Source of the DNA: an uncultured Sulfitobacter sp.
GTDB lineage: Bacteria; Pseudomonadota; Alphaproteobacteria; Rhodobacterales; Rhodobacteraceae
DNA: 64,000 nt
Reading direction: 5' to 3'
Assembly: GCA_947502265.1 (NCBI GenBank)
Contig: CANMZB010000004.1
Coordinates: 1-64,000, forward strand
Part shown: positions 37,674 to 49,038 of the stretch, in pieces
How the letters are laid out: the number at the start of each line of letters is the position of its first letter
Numbering within the stretch: the first letter of the stretch is position 1
Made by a program: the position numbers and the translations under genes
Notes under the pieces: generated by a model
What the model saw: the letters and a program-made list of their open reading frames with translations, nothing else
Databases searched by the model: none
Told to the model about the DNA's origin: nothing

Positions 37674-38117
37674 ATGTTGGACAATCTTCCGCGCGGCACA
37701 ATCGTCATTGAAGACATCGAAATCGGTATGTTCCGTTACCTTCGCAAACAGGTGACAGATGAAGATATCGAAATGTTCGCAACCATTTCAACAGATCGCA
37801 ATCCCGTGCATCTTGATGACGATTACGCTCAGGACACCATTTTTCAGGGCCGCATCGCACATGGGATGCTGACTGCGGGTCTGATCTCTGCGGTGATTGG
37901 CGAACAACTTCCCGGCCACGGGACGGTGTATCTGGGCCAGTCGTTGAAATTCCTCGCCCCTGTGCGCCCCGGCGACACCGTTTATGCCGAGGTCAAGGTG
38001 ACCGAAATCAACCCTGCCAAACGCATTGTAAAGATGGATTGCCATTGTTCTGTTGACGGCAAAAAGGTTCTGATCGGCGAGGCCACAGTTCTGGCACCTT
38101 CGCGCAAGTTTGACTGA
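37674..38117 (+). CDS. MaoC family dehydratase
   Basis: 147-residue hot-dog fold protein of the MaoC/(R)-specific enoyl-CoA hydratase group. The hydratase-2 motif is visible: FATISTDRNPVHLDDDYA with the catalytic Asp and His, and GRIAHGMLTAGLISAVIG. It probably hydrates a short or medium enoyl-CoA; members near phosphate acetyltransferase act likewise, but here the neighbours (HAD phosphatase, ribF) give no clue. The 89-base gap before it is AT-rich and may hold its promoter. Confidence 0.9.
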   Translation: MLDNLPRGTIVIEDIEIGMFRYLRKQVTDEDIEMFATISTDRNPVHLDDDYAQDTIFQGRIAHGMLTAGLISAVIGEQLPGHGTVYLGQSLKFLAPVRPGDTVYAEVKVTEINPAKRIVKMDCHCSVDGKKVLIGEATVLAPSRKFD

Positions 38118-38154
38118 GCTTGCACGCCCCCGCCTGCGCAGCTAATCAGGCGTC

Positions 38155-39087
38155 ATGCGGATTATTTCTGACCATAGACAGGTAGAGCCATCGAATCGCG
38201 GCGCCAGCGCTGCGATTGGTAATTTTGACGGTGTGCATCTGGGCCATCGCTCTGTCATCGAGCTTGCCGGCAAGGCCGCTCCCGAAGCACCCTTGGGCGT
38301 TCTCACCTTCGAGCCGCATCCGCGCAGTTTCTTCGCGCCGGACGCGCCGCCCTTTCGCCTGATGAGTTCGGCCGCGCGCGCCAGCCGTCTGGCCAAAGTA
38401 GGCGTAGAAAAGCTGTTTGAGCTACCGTTCAACGCCGAGCTCGCCGCGCTCAGCCCCTTTGAATTCGCGCAAGGGGTGCTGAATGACGGCCTTGGCCTGT
38501 CCCATGTCGTGGTCGGCGCCGACTTCTGCTTTGGCAAGGGCCGCTTGGGAACGGCGCAGGATCTGGCCCATTTTGGGGAAGTTCTGGGTTTTGGCGTCAC
38601 GATCGCTTCGCTTATGACCCATTCGACGCAAACGGTTTCCTCCACCGCGATCCGTCAGGCGCTTAGCGATGCGCGCCCGCGTGACGCCGCCGCGATGCTG
38701 GGCCATTGGCACCGGATCGAAGCGCCCGTTATCAGCGGCGCGCGCAGGGGCCGCGAGTTGGGTTATCCGACGGCGAACATGTCCATTGACGGCCTGCATC
38801 CCCCCGCCTTTGGCGTTTATGCGGTGTTGGTCGATGTTCTTGATGGACCACACACAGGCAGCTATCACGGCGTCGCCTCTTTGGGCGTGCGCCCGATGTT
38901 CGGAGAGAACAAACCGAATATCGAAACATTCATCTTTGATTTCAATGGCGACCTTTACGGAACAAACCTGTCCGTTGCACTGGTCGAGCATCTGCGCGGC
39001 GAAGCAAAATTCGACGGGCTGGATGCGCTTGTCACGCAAATGGACGCCGACAGTGCGCGCGCCCGTGCCATTCTGGCAGCCCTATGA
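38155..39087 (+). CDS. ribF: Bifunctional riboflavin kinase / FAD synthetase
   Basis: Makes FMN from riboflavin and FAD from FMN. 310 residues. The N-terminal FAD synthetase domain has AIGNFDGVHLGHRSVI (nucleotide binding, about 21-36), then VVGADFCFGKGRLGT and VSSTAIRQAL. The C-terminal kinase domain has GRELGYPTANM, GVYAVLV and ASLGVRPMFGENKPNIETFI. Its stop overlaps the start of the ycgN-type gene by four bases, and the threonine aldolase gene follows, so the three form an operon. Confidence 0.96.
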   Translation: MRIISDHRQVEPSNRGASAAIGNFDGVHLGHRSVIELAGKAAPEAPLGVLTFEPHPRSFFAPDAPPFRLMSSAARASRLAKVGVEKLFELPFNAELAALSPFEFAQGVLNDGLGLSHVVVGADFCFGKGRLGTAQDLAHFGEVLGFGVTIASLMTHSTQTVSSTAIRQALSDARPRDAAAMLGHWHRIEAPVISGARRGRELGYPTANMSIDGLHPPAFGVYAVLVDVLDGPHTGSYHGVASLGVRPMFGENKPNIETFIFDFNGDLYGTNLSVALVEHLRGEAKFDGLDALVTQMDADSARARAILAAL

Positions 39088-39554
39088 GTGATCCCATTGA
39101 TCGCAGCGGGCTGGGCAAACGGTTCTGGGAAAAGAAGCCGCTCAAATCGCTTTCGCCCAAGGAATGGGAAGCGCTGTGTGACGGCTGTGGCAAATGCTGC
39201 CTGAACAAGCTCGAAGACGAAGACACCGGCGACGTGGCGCTTACAAACGTTGCGTGCCGCCTCTTGGATGATGGCACCTGCCGCTGCTCGCAATACGAAA
39301 TCCGCCACCAGTTCGTGCCTGATTGCATCGTCATGACGCCCGAAAATATCGACGAGCACGCCTATTGGATGCCGCAGACCTGCGCCTACCGCCTGCTGTG
39401 GAAGGGTCTGCCGCTGTATGATTGGCACCCGCTGATTTCCGGCACACCCGACAGCGTTCATGCGGCAGGTGTCTCCATGCAAAACCAGACCGTCAGCGAA
39501 TGGGATACCCCGTTCGAGGAATGGGAAGACCACATAATCGAGGAGCCGACCTGA
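39084..39554 (+). CDS. YcgN family cysteine cluster protein
   Basis: 156-residue UPF0260 protein. It has the cluster LCDGCGKCCLNKLED (C-x2-C-x3-CC pattern) and later cysteines in VACRLLDDGTCRCSQY and PDCIVM, suggesting a metal or Fe-S site. RFWEKKPLKSLSPKEWEALC before the cluster is the family hallmark. Function unknown. It is coupled to ribF by an ATGA overlap, and its TGA shares a base with the aldolase ATG. Confidence 0.9.
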   Translation: MSDPIDRSGLGKRFWEKKPLKSLSPKEWEALCDGCGKCCLNKLEDEDTGDVALTNVACRLLDDGTCRCSQYEIRHQFVPDCIVMTPENIDEHAYWMPQTCAYRLLWKGLPLYDWHPLISGTPDSVHAAGVSMQNQTVSEWDTPFEEWEDHIIEEPT

Positions 39555-40591
39555 TGTTCTTTGCCAGCGATAATTCCGGGCCTGCGCACCCACACATCAT
39601 GCAACGCGTGATGGACGCAAACGCGGGCCATGCAATGCCTTACGGCAATGACGAGATCATGGAGGACGTACGCGCCGCCATCCGCGCGACGTTCGAGGCA
39701 CCGGAGGCGGTTGTCTATCTCGTGTCCACCGGCACGGCGGCCAACTCGCTTGCCCTCGCGTGTTATTGCCAGCCATGGCAAACGATCTTTTGCGCGCAGG
39801 TGGCCCACATCGAAGAGGACGAGTGCAACGCGCCTGAATTCTACACTGGCGCGGCAAAACTGACGCTGATTCCCACCGATGATAAAATGTCGCCCGACGC
39901 CCTGCGCGCCGCCATCGCGCGCCGCCCCAACGGCAACGTGCATATGGCGCAGGCCGGTCCCGTGTCGATCACGCAGGTGACCGAACGCGGCTCGGTCTAT
40001 ACGCTGGAAGAACTGCGCGCGCTCACGGCGGTGGCCAGGGAATGCGACCTGCCCGTACATCTGGACGGCGCGCGCCTTGCCAACGCTATTGCGGCGCTGG
40101 GATGCACCCCCGCCGAGATGACGTGGAAATCCGGCGTCGATGTCCTGAGCTTCGGGGGGACAAAAAACGGCTGTATGGCGGTCGAGGCGGTCGTGTTCTT
40201 TGATCCCGCAAAAGCGTGGGAGTTCGAGCTGCGCCGCAAGCGCGGGGCACATCTGCTATCCAAGCACCGCTATCTTTCGGCGCAAATGGCCGCGTATATG
40301 ACCGATGATCTCTGGCTCAAGATGGCGCAAAGCGCCAACGCTAACGCCAGATATCTCACGGATGGCCTGCGCGCTGCGGGTGCCGAATTGCTGCACACAC
40401 CGGACGCCAACATGGTCTTTGCCCGCTTCCCTCGCGCGACGCATCAAAAGCTGCACAACGCCGGCGCGAAATACTACCTCTGGGAGGGGGATCTTGATAG
40501 CGGACCGGCGGACGAGATGCTGGCCGCACGGCTGGTATGTGACTGGTCGATCAGCAAAGACCTCATCGACCAGTTTCTAAGCCATTTCTGA
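39554..40591 (+). CDS. Low-specificity L-threonine aldolase
   Basis: PLP enzyme that splits L-threonine and allo-threonine to glycine and acetaldehyde. 345 residues. FASDNSGPAHPHIMQRVMDA opens the protein; the PLP-binding Asp is in LPVHLDGARLANA and the Schiff-base Lys in LSFGGTKNGCMAVEA. The usual family tail follows. The start MFFASDN overlaps the previous stop by one base. Last gene of the ribF unit; a convergent hydrolase gene ends three bases beyond it. Confidence 0.93.
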   Translation: MFFASDNSGPAHPHIMQRVMDANAGHAMPYGNDEIMEDVRAAIRATFEAPEAVVYLVSTGTAANSLALACYCQPWQTIFCAQVAHIEEDECNAPEFYTGAAKLTLIPTDDKMSPDALRAAIARRPNGNVHMAQAGPVSITQVTERGSVYTLEELRALTAVARECDLPVHLDGARLANAIAALGCTPAEMTWKSGVDVLSFGGTKNGCMAVEAVVFFDPAKAWEFELRRKRGAHLLSKHRYLSAQMAAYMTDDLWLKMAQSANANARYLTDGLRAAGAELLHTPDANMVFARFPRATHQKLHNAGAKYYLWEGDLDSGPADEMLAARLVCDWSISKDLIDQFLSHF

Positions 40592-40594
40592 CGT

Positions 40595-41386
40595 TTAACT
40601 GCGCGCCAGCAACGCCTTGATCGGCGCGGCCACCTCTGCGGGATGGGTAATCGGGGCCATGTGCCCTGCGCCCTTGATTACCACACGCTCGACATTCGGC
40701 AGCCGCTTCTCCAGAGAATCAGCTATTTTGGCGCTCGCCGGCGGAGACTTATCCCCCTCGATCAGAAGCGTCGGCATGGCCGCCCGCGCAAAGCGGCCCG
40801 GCTCCATCAGCCCTGCACTATCGTGGTGCAGAAAAGCCGAACTGGCGGGGACATAATGCACCAGTCGCGTCATGGTTTCGCGCATCCGTTCAGGCAGATC
40901 ATCCCAAGGTGTCCCATCGCCCCAATCGCGGTTGAACACACGCGCGGCTTCACGCTCGTCACCCGCAGCAAAGGCAGCGTCCAGCGCCTTGCTGTCGTTT
41001 TGATAGGCCGCGCGCAACGCAGGGTCGTCCTGAAGGGCGGCGGCGAAATACACCGGTTCGATCATCGTCAGACTGCGCACCAGTTCGGGTGTCTCAACCG
41101 CAATTCTAAGCGCCACAGTCGCGCCGAAGGAGTGGCCGATAAGGTCCATCGGCGCGTCGTCAATCAGCCCGCGCGCGATGTCGGTGGCCACGTCATGCAC
41201 GTTGCCGGTCCGGTCCCATGAATCCGACTTGCCGTGCGACGGCAGGTCGAACGCCAGAATGCTCAACTCGTCCTTCAGGGCCGCCGCAACTCCACGCCAT
41301 GCGCCGGAGTGACCAAGGGTACAGTGAATGGCCAGTGCGCGCCGCGCGCCGCCGTCGAACAGGTGGGTATGGATAGAAAGGCTCAA
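40595..41386 (-). CDS. Alpha/beta hydrolase
   Basis: 263-residue alpha/beta hydrolase. The strand IHCTLGHSGAWRGVA replaces the common HG oxyanion motif with HCTLG; the nucleophile elbow is LIGHSFGATVALR (Ser near 97); the acid is in LLIEGDKSPP and the His in KGAGHMAPITHP. The substrate is unknown. It starts where the isomerase-like gene ends (four-base overlap), so the two are co-transcribed and may act on the same compound, possibly aromatic. Confidence 0.85.
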   Translation of the reverse strand: MSLSIHTHLFDGGARRALAIHCTLGHSGAWRGVAAALKDELSILAFDLPSHGKSDSWDRTGNVHDVATDIARGLIDDAPMDLIGHSFGATVALRIAVETPELVRSLTMIEPVYFAAALQDDPALRAAYQNDSKALDAAFAAGDEREAARVFNRDWGDGTPWDDLPERMRETMTRLVHYVPASSAFLHHDSAGLMEPGRFARAAMPTLLIEGDKSPPASAKIADSLEKRLPNVERVVIKGAGHMAPITHPAEVAAPIKALLARS

Positions 41387-41979
41387 AGTTTTCCTCGCAA
41401 ATATAGGTCCAGATCTTCGATGCGGTCCTGTCCCCAGAACCGTTGCTCCCCCACGATATAGAAAGGCGCGCCAAAGACACCAGCCTCAACCGCCTCGTCA
41501 AGGTTGCGTGCATAGGTCTGTGCACCTTCCAGCAACCCGCTGTCGGCCAGCGCCGGGTCGAATCCGGCCTTTTCCAGACAGGCACGGATCACATCGTCCT
41601 GCGCGATATCCTTGTCCTCGGCCCAGACTGCGCGCATCAGAGCATGCGCAAGCTGGCCCAGATCCCCGCCGCCCGCGTTCTGGGCTGCCACAAAGGCATA
41701 GGCCGCCGGCGCAGCGTTTGTCGGCCAGTGGGCGGGCTTAAGCGTGAACGGCAATCCCAACTTTTTCGCCTGACGCGGCAGTTCCTGCGCGCGGTACTCG
41801 ATCCGGCTGATATGGCGATCCTTCACCGCCACGCCGCCAGTACGCCCAAACCCTTGTGACAAATCGAAAGGTTTGTAATTTATCGTCGCCCCGTGTTTGC
41901 GGGCCACCTCTTCAAGCCGCGTGCCGGCAAGGTAGCAATAGGGTGACAGCAGCGTAAAATAATAGTCGATCCGGGTCAT
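41383..41979 (-). CDS. 2-hydroxychromene-2-carboxylate isomerase-like (DsbA/kappa-GST fold)
   Basis: 198-residue thioredoxin-fold protein of the HCCA isomerase (kappa GST-like) family. TRIDYYFTLLSPYCYLAGTR is the N-terminal mark with the catalytic Ser-Pro-Tyr region; VFGAPFYIVGEQRFWGQDR near 170-188 is the cis-Pro glutathione-binding end. True members isomerise an intermediate of naphthalene breakdown, but many have other unknown glutathione-dependent roles. The ATG at 41979 follows GGAG at ten bases. Operon with the hydrolase. Confidence 0.88.
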   Translation of the reverse strand: MTRIDYYFTLLSPYCYLAGTRLEEVARKHGATINYKPFDLSQGFGRTGGVAVKDRHISRIEYRAQELPRQAKKLGLPFTLKPAHWPTNAAPAAYAFVAAQNAGGGDLGQLAHALMRAVWAEDKDIAQDDVIRACLEKAGFDPALADSGLLEGAQTYARNLDEAVEAGVFGAPFYIVGEQRFWGQDRIEDLDLYLRGKL

Positions 41980-42085
41980 TTGCGACGTCTCCTGAAGGGT
42001 GTATGCTTTGCCTGACCGTAGGCACATGTTAAGCGGTGTTCAACGTAACGATTCTGTTATACTGCTGCCACGGAGCCTCCTTCAT

Positions 42086-43105
42086 ATGTCCAGCAACTCT
42101 GAACCCAAGCTGATTTCCGGCAATGCCAACATGCCACTGGCGAAAGCGATCGCAAGACGGATGTCGCTGCACCGGGGCGTCAACGTCGGACTTGTCGATG
42201 CGCGGGTAGAGCGCTTCAACGATGGCGAAATTTTTGTCGAGGTCTATGAGAACGTGCGCGGCGAGGATATGTTTATCATCCAGCCAACATCGAACCCCGC
42301 CAACGACAACCTGATGGAACTACTGATCATGGCCGATGCGCTGCGCCGGTCTTCCGCCGCACGGGTCACTGCGGTACTGCCCTATTTCGGCTACGCCCGA
42401 CAGGATCGCCGCACCAAGGCGCGCACACCGATCACGGCGAAGATGGTCGCGAACATGCTGGTCGGCAGCGGCATCGAGCGGGTGCTGACAATGGACCTGC
42501 ACGCTGCGCAAATCCAGGGCTTCTTCGATATTCCCGTGGACAACCTTTATGCGTCCCCCGTCTTCGCGCTCGACATCAAACATGCCTTCAAAAATCAGAT
42601 GTCCGATCTGATGATCGTCTCTCCCGACGTGGGTGGCGTTGCGCGCGCACGCGAGCTTGCAAAGCGCCTCAACGCTCCCCTTGCCATCGTGGACAAACGC
42701 CGCGAGAAAGCCGGTGAAATCGCCGAGATGACGGTGATCGGGGATGTCACGGGCAAGACCTGCCTGATCGTCGACGACATCTGCGACACCGCCGGCACCC
42801 TGTGCAAAGCCGCCGAAGTATTGTTGGAAGCCGGTGCAAAAGAAGTACACGCCTACATCACCCACGGGGTAATGTCCGGACCGGCAGTCGACCGCGTGAC
42901 TGCTTCGGTGATGAAATCACTGGTCATCACCGATAGTATAGAACCGACAGCCGCAATCAAGAATGCGCCCAATATCCGTATCGTCCCCACGGCTCCGATC
43001 TTCGCACAGGCGATCCTCAACATCTGGAACGGAACCTCCGTTTCCTCATTGTTCGAAGCAGACACATTGGGTCCGATCTATGACGGCATGTACGATCCCG
43101 ATTGA
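42086..43105 (+). CDS. prs: Ribose-phosphate pyrophosphokinase
   Basis: Makes PRPP from ribose 5-phosphate and ATP for nucleotides, histidine and tryptophan. 339 residues. Marks: [20 protein letters not shown] near the start, [20 protein letters not shown] with [15 protein letters not shown] (flexible loop and ATP site), [20 protein letters not shown], and the PRPP-binding [24 protein letters not shown] box at 42058-42063 may be the -10 element. GGAG is ten bases before the ATG. Strong terminator after the gene. Confidence 0.97.
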   Translation: MSSNSEPKLISGNANMPLAKAIARRMSLHRGVNVGLVDARVERFNDGEIFVEVYENVRGEDMFIIQPTSNPANDNLMELLIMADALRRSSAARVTAVLPYFGYARQDRRTKARTPITAKMVANMLVGSGIERVLTMDLHAAQIQGFFDIPVDNLYASPVFALDIKHAFKNQMSDLMIVSPDVGGVARARELAKRLNAPLAIVDKRREKAGEIAEMTVIGDVTGKTCLIVDDICDTAGTLCKAAEVLLEAGAKEVHAYITHGVMSGPAVDRVTASVMKSLVITDSIEPTAAIKNAPNIRIVPTAPIFAQAILNIWNGTSVSSLFEADTLGPIYDGMYDPD

Positions 43106-43137
43106 TCGCCGCTGCTTTTGAAGTGCCATAAATACGC

Positions 43138-43170
43138 ACGGCCCCTCCTTGGAGGGGCCGTTTTCAAATC
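43138..43170 (+). terminator. Terminator after prs
   Basis: ACGGCCCCTCC-TT-GGAGGGGCCGT: a perfect GC-rich stem of 11 pairs with a very short loop, followed by TTTC. Lies 32 bases after the prs stop. Confidence 0.9.
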
Positions 43171-43233
43171 CCGATTTGAAAACTCATAATGTCGTGGCGG
43201 CCTATGCCGCCTCCTTTGGATCACGCGCCTTCA

Positions 43234-43581
43234 CTAGACGTCCCAATCATCGGCCTCGCGCAGTTCACCTATCGAGGTCCATTGCATGCGGACCCGCGCC
43301 GCCCGCGTATCGCCCCATGTGCGAAATACCATGTCAAAGCCCTTTTCGGTTACCGCTTCGGCAACGACGTCCGCGCGCAATACCGTCGAGGCATCCATGT
43401 CCCACAGGGAGATCGACACCATCACCGTCGGCACTTCCTTGTATTTCTCGCCGAACTTGATGTGACGCCGCCGCTCTCGCTGGCCTCGCCCGGTCCACAT
43501 CTCTCCGCCGTCTTCGAAATCGGAAAACAGCACCACATCGCCACTGTCGACGCCAACCAAACTACTGCGCAATCTCTTCAT
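43234..43581 (-). CDS. H-type lectin domain protein
   Basis: 115 residues with an H-type lectin domain (the fold of snail agglutinin, binding N-acetylgalactosamine-like sugars). The body IKFGEKYKEVPTVMVSISLW, DMDASTVLRADV, then VTEKGFDMVFRTWGDTR and RMQWTSIG matches the domain's strands. No signal peptide is seen from MKRLRSSLVGV, so it is cytoplasmic or exported by another route. Small copies occur in several Rhodobacterales; the role is unknown. It lies just downstream of the atp operon terminator, read the same way. Confidence 0.8.
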   Translation of the reverse strand: MKRLRSSLVGVDSGDVVLFSDFEDGGEMWTGRGQRERRRHIKFGEKYKEVPTVMVSISLWDMDASTVLRADVVAEAVTEKGFDMVFRTWGDTRAARVRMQWTSIGELREADDWDV

Positions 43582-43654
43582 TCTGAATGCCCCGGTGCTT
43601 CTGAAACAACTATGACTACCGCGCATTTATGCCAAAACTACGGCAGTGTGAAAC

Positions 43655-43683
43655 GCAAAAGGCCCCGCATGTGCAGGGCCTCG
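43655..43683 (-). terminator. Terminator of the atp operon
   Basis: On the minus strand AGGCCCTGC-ACAT-GCGGGGCCT (nine pairs, one G-T) followed by TTTTGCGTTT, 27 bases after the atpC stop. Confidence 0.85.
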
Positions 43684-43709
43684 TGTTACTGATGTTGTCG
43701 GTAGCGCGC

Positions 43710-44147
43710 TCAGAGGTTGGGCTGTTTGGCCGAAAGGCCGATTTCCTCACCCATTGCGACCATATCAGACAGCAGCTTGACTGCGTCGTCGACAGGGCCC
43801 GGCTCGTTCTCAAAGCCTTCCTTCACCTTCTTGTAGGTGTTGTGGGCCTCTTCCACCATCTCGTCCAGAGCGTCCTGCGTCATGTCGCCCTTGGCCACCG
43901 CACGCTCCGCCAGAACGGAAACGCCCGTTGCCGTAATCTCGGCAAAACCGCCGGTCACGACATATTCTGCCGTGCCGTCGGGTCCGGCAACTTTCAACAC
44001 GCCGGGGCGCAGCGTGGTGATGGTTGGCGCATGATCGGGCATTGCCGTCATGTCGCCATCCGCACCCGGAATCTGCACCGAGGCCACTTGGGCCGAAGCA
44101 AGGCGCCGCTCAGGCGACACCAGATCGAATTGCATCGTGTCTGCCAT
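43710..44147 (-). CDS. atpC: ATP synthase F1 epsilon subunit
   Basis: 145-residue central-stalk subunit that couples rotation to catalysis and inhibits ATP hydrolysis. [36 protein letters not shown] and [20 protein letters not shown] form the beta-sandwich domain; the C-terminal helices (about 95-145) are present. Last gene of the atpHAGDC operon, 14 bases after atpD. Confidence 0.95.
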   Translation of the reverse strand: MADTMQFDLVSPERRLASAQVASVQIPGADGDMTAMPDHAPTITTLRPGVLKVAGPDGTAEYVVTGGFAEITATGVSVLAERAVAKGDMTQDALDEMVEEAHNTYKKVKEGFENEPGPVDDAVKLLSDMVAMGEEIGLSAKQPNL

Positions 44148-44161
44148 GGCTTACGCCCTCC

Positions 44162-45607
<1,446 letters not shown>

Positions 45608-46489
45608 TTACAGCGCTTCCGCGCCGGAAATGATTTCGATCAGCTCGTTGGTGATAACGGCCTGACGGGAACGGTTGTATTCGACGGTCAGATCTTCGAT
45701 CATCTCGCCCGCGTTGCGTGTCGCGTTGTCCATCGCGGACATTCGCGCGCCTTGTTCGGACGCGCCGTTCTCCAGCAAAGCCGAGAAGATCGCCGTCGCC
45801 ACACCGCGCGGCAGCAGATCCGCAAGGATCGCTTCCTCGGAAGGCTCGTAATCGAACAGCGTGGTGGCTGTATCGGCACCGTCTTCACCCGCGTCAAACG
45901 TCGCAGGAATAATCTGCTTGGCCTGCGGAATCTGGGTGACCACGTTGACGTAATCCGAATAAAACAGCGTCGCCACGTCGAATTCGCCCATGTCAAAGCG
46001 GCCAAGGACATCCTTGGCGATACCCTGCGCATCGGCATAGCCAACGCGCTTGACCTCTGTCAGATCGACGTGCCCGACAAAGTACTGACCGAAGTCACGC
46101 TTCATCTGGTCACGGCCCTTCTTGCCAACGGTCAGGATTTTCACTTCCTTACCTTTGGCCAGCAGATCGCGTGCGAAAACGCGCGCTTTTTTGGCGATGT
46201 TGGCGTTAAAGCCACCACATAACCCGCGCTCCGATGTCATGACAACAAGTAGATGCACGTCTGATTTCCCGGTCCCGCTAAGCAGTTTCGGTGCGCTGTC
46301 GGAATCGCCGACGGAAGCCGCCAGCGATGCCATCACCGCGTTGAAACGCTCGGTATAGGGCCGCGACATTTCCGCAGCTTCCTGCGCGCGGCGAAGTTTC
46401 GCCGCGGCAACCATTTGCATAGCCTTAGTGATCTTGCGCGTGGATTTCACGCTCGCGATCCTGTTTTTAAGGTCTTTGAGATTTGCCAT
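45608..46489 (-). CDS. atpG: ATP synthase F1 gamma subunit
   Basis: 293-residue rotating shaft. N-terminal helix [20 protein letters not shown] and [16 protein letters not shown], the middle [18 protein letters not shown], and the C-terminal helix [20 protein letters not shown] with [16 protein letters not shown] are canonical. Fourteen bases after atpA. No Fo genes are near, as usual for Rhodobacterales, where atpIBE-type genes lie elsewhere. Confidence 0.98.
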   Translation of the reverse strand: MANLKDLKNRIASVKSTRKITKAMQMVAAAKLRRAQEAAEMSRPYTERFNAVMASLAASVGDSDSAPKLLSGTGKSDVHLLVVMTSERGLCGGFNANIAKKARVFARDLLAKGKEVKILTVGKKGRDQMKRDFGQYFVGHVDLTEVKRVGYADAQGIAKDVLGRFDMGEFDVATLFYSDYVNVVTQIPQAKQIIPATFDAGEDGADTATTLFDYEPSEEAILADLLPRGVATAIFSALLENGASEQGARMSAMDNATRNAGEMIEDLTVEYNRSRQAVITNELIEIISGAEAL

Positions 46490-46503
46490 TGGCTTATCTC
46501 TCC

Positions 46504-48042
46504 TTAAGCGAAGTCAGAGGCAAAACCGTCGAGAGCGGCTTTGATTTTATCTTCCAGCTCGTCTTTCACCTTACGGTCGTTCTTGGTGATATCAGCCAGA
46601 AGATCGTCATGCTTGCTGCGCAGGTGGTTCAGAAGACCCTGCTCGAAGCGCCCCACGTCAGACACGTCAACCTTGTCGAGGTAGCCGTTGGTGCCCGCGT
46701 AGATAACGCAAACGATTTCAGCGTTGGTCAGCGGATTATACTGCGGCTGCTTCATCAGTTCGGTCAGGCGCGCACCACGAGCCAGCAACTGCTGGGTGGC
46801 GGCGTCGAGGTCCGAACCGAACTGCGCAAAGGCTGCCATTTCGCGGTATTGCGCGAGGGACAGTTTCACAGGACCGGCAACCGAAGACATCGCTTTGGTC
46901 TGGGCGGACGAGCCAACACGCGATACCGACAAACCGGTGTTCACAGCAGGACGGATGCCCTGATAGAACAGTTCGGTTTCCAGGAAGATCTGGCCATCGG
47001 TGATCGAGATCACGTTGGTCGGAATAAACGCGGACACGTCGCCACCCTGGGTTTCAATGATCGGCAGCGCCGTCAAAGACCCGTTACCAGCATCATCACC
47101 CAGCTTGGCGGAACGCTCAAGCAGACGGGAGTGGAGATAGAAAACGTCACCGGGATAGGCTTCGCGCCCGGGCGGACGACGCAGCAAAAGCGACATCTGG
47201 CGATAGGACACGGCCTGCTTGGACAGGTCATCATACACGATCAGGGCGTGACGGCCGTTGTCACGGAAATGCTCTGCCATTGCTGTCGCGGAATACGGCG
47301 CGAGGAACTGCATCGGTGCAGGTTCGGACGCGGTTGCGGCCACAATGATCGAATAGTCGATCGCACCGGTTTCTTCCAGCTTTTTAACCAGCTGGGCCAC
47401 TGTGGAACGCTTCTGGCCGATGGCCACATAAACACAGTACATTTTCTTGGATTCGTCGTCACCGGCGGCTTCGTTGATCTGCGCCTGGTTCAGCATCGCA
47501 TCAAGCGCGAGAGCTGTTTTACCGGTTTGACGGTCACCAATGATCAGCTCGCGCTGGCCACGGCCAATCGGGATCATCGCATCCACCGACTTCAGGCCGG
47601 TCGCCATTGGCTCGTGTACGGATTTACGCGGGATAATGCCCGGCGCCTTAACTTCGGCCAGGCCACGCTTGGTCGTGCCCAAGGGGCCTTTGCCGTCAAT
47701 GGGATTGCCCAGACCGTCAACAACACGACCCAGCAGTTCGTCACCGATTGGCACGTCCACGATAGAGTTGGTCCGCTTGACGATATCGCCTTCTTTGATG
47801 TCACGGTCGGAACCGAAGATCACCACACCGACGTTATCGGCTTCGAGGTTCAGGGCCATGCCCTGAATGCCACCGGGGAATTCAACCATCTCACCGGCCT
47901 GAACATTGTCCAGACCGTAAACGCGCGCGATACCATCGCCAACGCTCAGAACGCGACCCACTTCGGCCACTTCCGCTTCCTGACCAAAGTTCTTGATCTG
48001 GTCCTTCAGGATCGCAGAAATTTCTGCTGCTTGGATACCCAT
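46504..48042 (-). CDS. atpA: ATP synthase F1 alpha subunit
   Basis: 512-residue regulatory nucleotide-binding subunit. [20 protein letters not shown] at the start, Walker [21 protein letters not shown] near 170-188, [20 protein letters not shown] as Walker B, and the signature [20 protein letters not shown] with the arginine finger region [19 protein letters not shown]. It starts the base after the atpH stop, so translation is coupled. Confidence 0.98.
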   Translation of the reverse strand: MGIQAAEISAILKDQIKNFGQEAEVAEVGRVLSVGDGIARVYGLDNVQAGEMVEFPGGIQGMALNLEADNVGVVIFGSDRDIKEGDIVKRTNSIVDVPIGDELLGRVVDGLGNPIDGKGPLGTTKRGLAEVKAPGIIPRKSVHEPMATGLKSVDAMIPIGRGQRELIIGDRQTGKTALALDAMLNQAQINEAAGDDESKKMYCVYVAIGQKRSTVAQLVKKLEETGAIDYSIIVAATASEPAPMQFLAPYSATAMAEHFRDNGRHALIVYDDLSKQAVSYRQMSLLLRRPPGREAYPGDVFYLHSRLLERSAKLGDDAGNGSLTALPIIETQGGDVSAFIPTNVISITDGQIFLETELFYQGIRPAVNTGLSVSRVGSSAQTKAMSSVAGPVKLSLAQYREMAAFAQFGSDLDAATQQLLARGARLTELMKQPQYNPLTNAEIVCVIYAGTNGYLDKVDVSDVGRFEQGLLNHLRSKHDDLLADITKNDRKVKDELEDKIKAALDGFASDFA

Positions 48043-48603
48043 TTATCCGACCTCTTTCATTGCATTCTGGAGGGAATTGAGCTTCGCGCTGATCGACGTG
48101 TCGATCATCTTGGAGCCCACTTTAACGATAAGACCGCCGATGAGGCTTTCATCCACGATCTGATTCAATGTTACTGTTTTTCCGGTGCTTGCGTTCAACG
48201 ATTGCGCCAGCTTGTCGGCCTGCGTTTTCGTCAGCGCTTTGGCGGAGGTGACATCGGCAGTCACTTCGCCTTTTTCCGTTGCGATAATTTCGCGCAGGGT
48301 CTGGACCAGCTGTGGCAGAACGAACAGGCGACGCTTTTGCGCCATCAGTGCAAGCACATTGCCCATCATCGGCGAAAGTTTCATCTTTTTCGCCAGCGCG
48401 GTGATCGCGCCTTCCTGCTCTTTGCGGGTGTAGATCGGTGAATGGATCAGATCGCGGAAATCGTCACTGTTGGTCATCGCCTCTTGCAAGGCGGAAAGAT
48501 CGCCTTCTACGGCTTTGATCTTGTCGGACTCTTTCGCGAGATCATACACGGCTGTCGCATAGCGGTGCGCGATTCCGGTGGAAATCGAAGCTGGTTCGGA
48601 CAC
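48043..48603 (-). CDS. atpH: ATP synthase F1 delta subunit
   Basis: 186-residue peripheral-stalk protein that ties F1 to Fo. STGIAHRYATAVYDLAKESD at the start and VDESLIGGLIVKVGSKMIDT, SISAKLNSLQNAM at the end are the family marks. I choose the GTG at 48603: the site GAGAGG is six bases before it, while an ATG two codons upstream touches the site directly. First gene of the operon; about 430 bases of non-coding DNA precede it. Confidence 0.95.
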   Translation of the reverse strand: MSEPASISTGIAHRYATAVYDLAKESDKIKAVEGDLSALQEAMTNSDDFRDLIHSPIYTRKEQEGAITALAKKMKLSPMMGNVLALMAQKRRLFVLPQLVQTLREIIATEKGEVTADVTSAKALTKTQADKLAQSLNASTGKTVTLNQIVDESLIGGLIVKVGSKMIDTSISAKLNSLQNAMKEVG

Positions 48604-49038
48604 GTCCATCCTCTCGTACATCAGTACCGGCATACGCGGGGGTCGCGTCACCGGTGTGTTGGCGCGGCTTGAAAATAGGCCCAAGCGGTTAAATCAGGGC
48701 GGATGTAACAGACACGATGATGTGCCGCAACACTGTAAAGTGACTGGCAATCAGTTCAGATGTCCAAGTTTACTGGGGTTTGCCCTTTTCGCAGAGATTT
48801 AAGCGTAGCATTTATTTTGCGCAAGGGGGCAGAAATTGCGGATTCCGCTCGATTCTATTGCTTGCAAAGTGGTGCGTCCCCTCTTCGATCATACGCGCCG
48901 CAATGTCGGCCAATCCCGACATATTCAACCGATTGTCTCCGATACAACGGATATACGCCCCCCCTAGAGGGACAAATCTGCCATGATATTTGACACAGAT
49001 CGAAACTTCCCGAATCCTCATGATGAATAATCAGGAGA
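48604..49038. other. Non-coding region upstream of atpHAGDC
   Basis: About 430 bases between the divergent atp operon and the broken RTX gene. It must hold the atp promoter, but no strong -35/-10 pair is seen by eye. A few short open frames have no family match or ribosome binding site. AT content is higher than in flanking genes. Confidence 0.5.

Noticed and set aside
46483..48441. 652-codon plus-strand frame opposite atpA and atpH
   Set aside because: Antisense shadow; atpA and atpH are certain.
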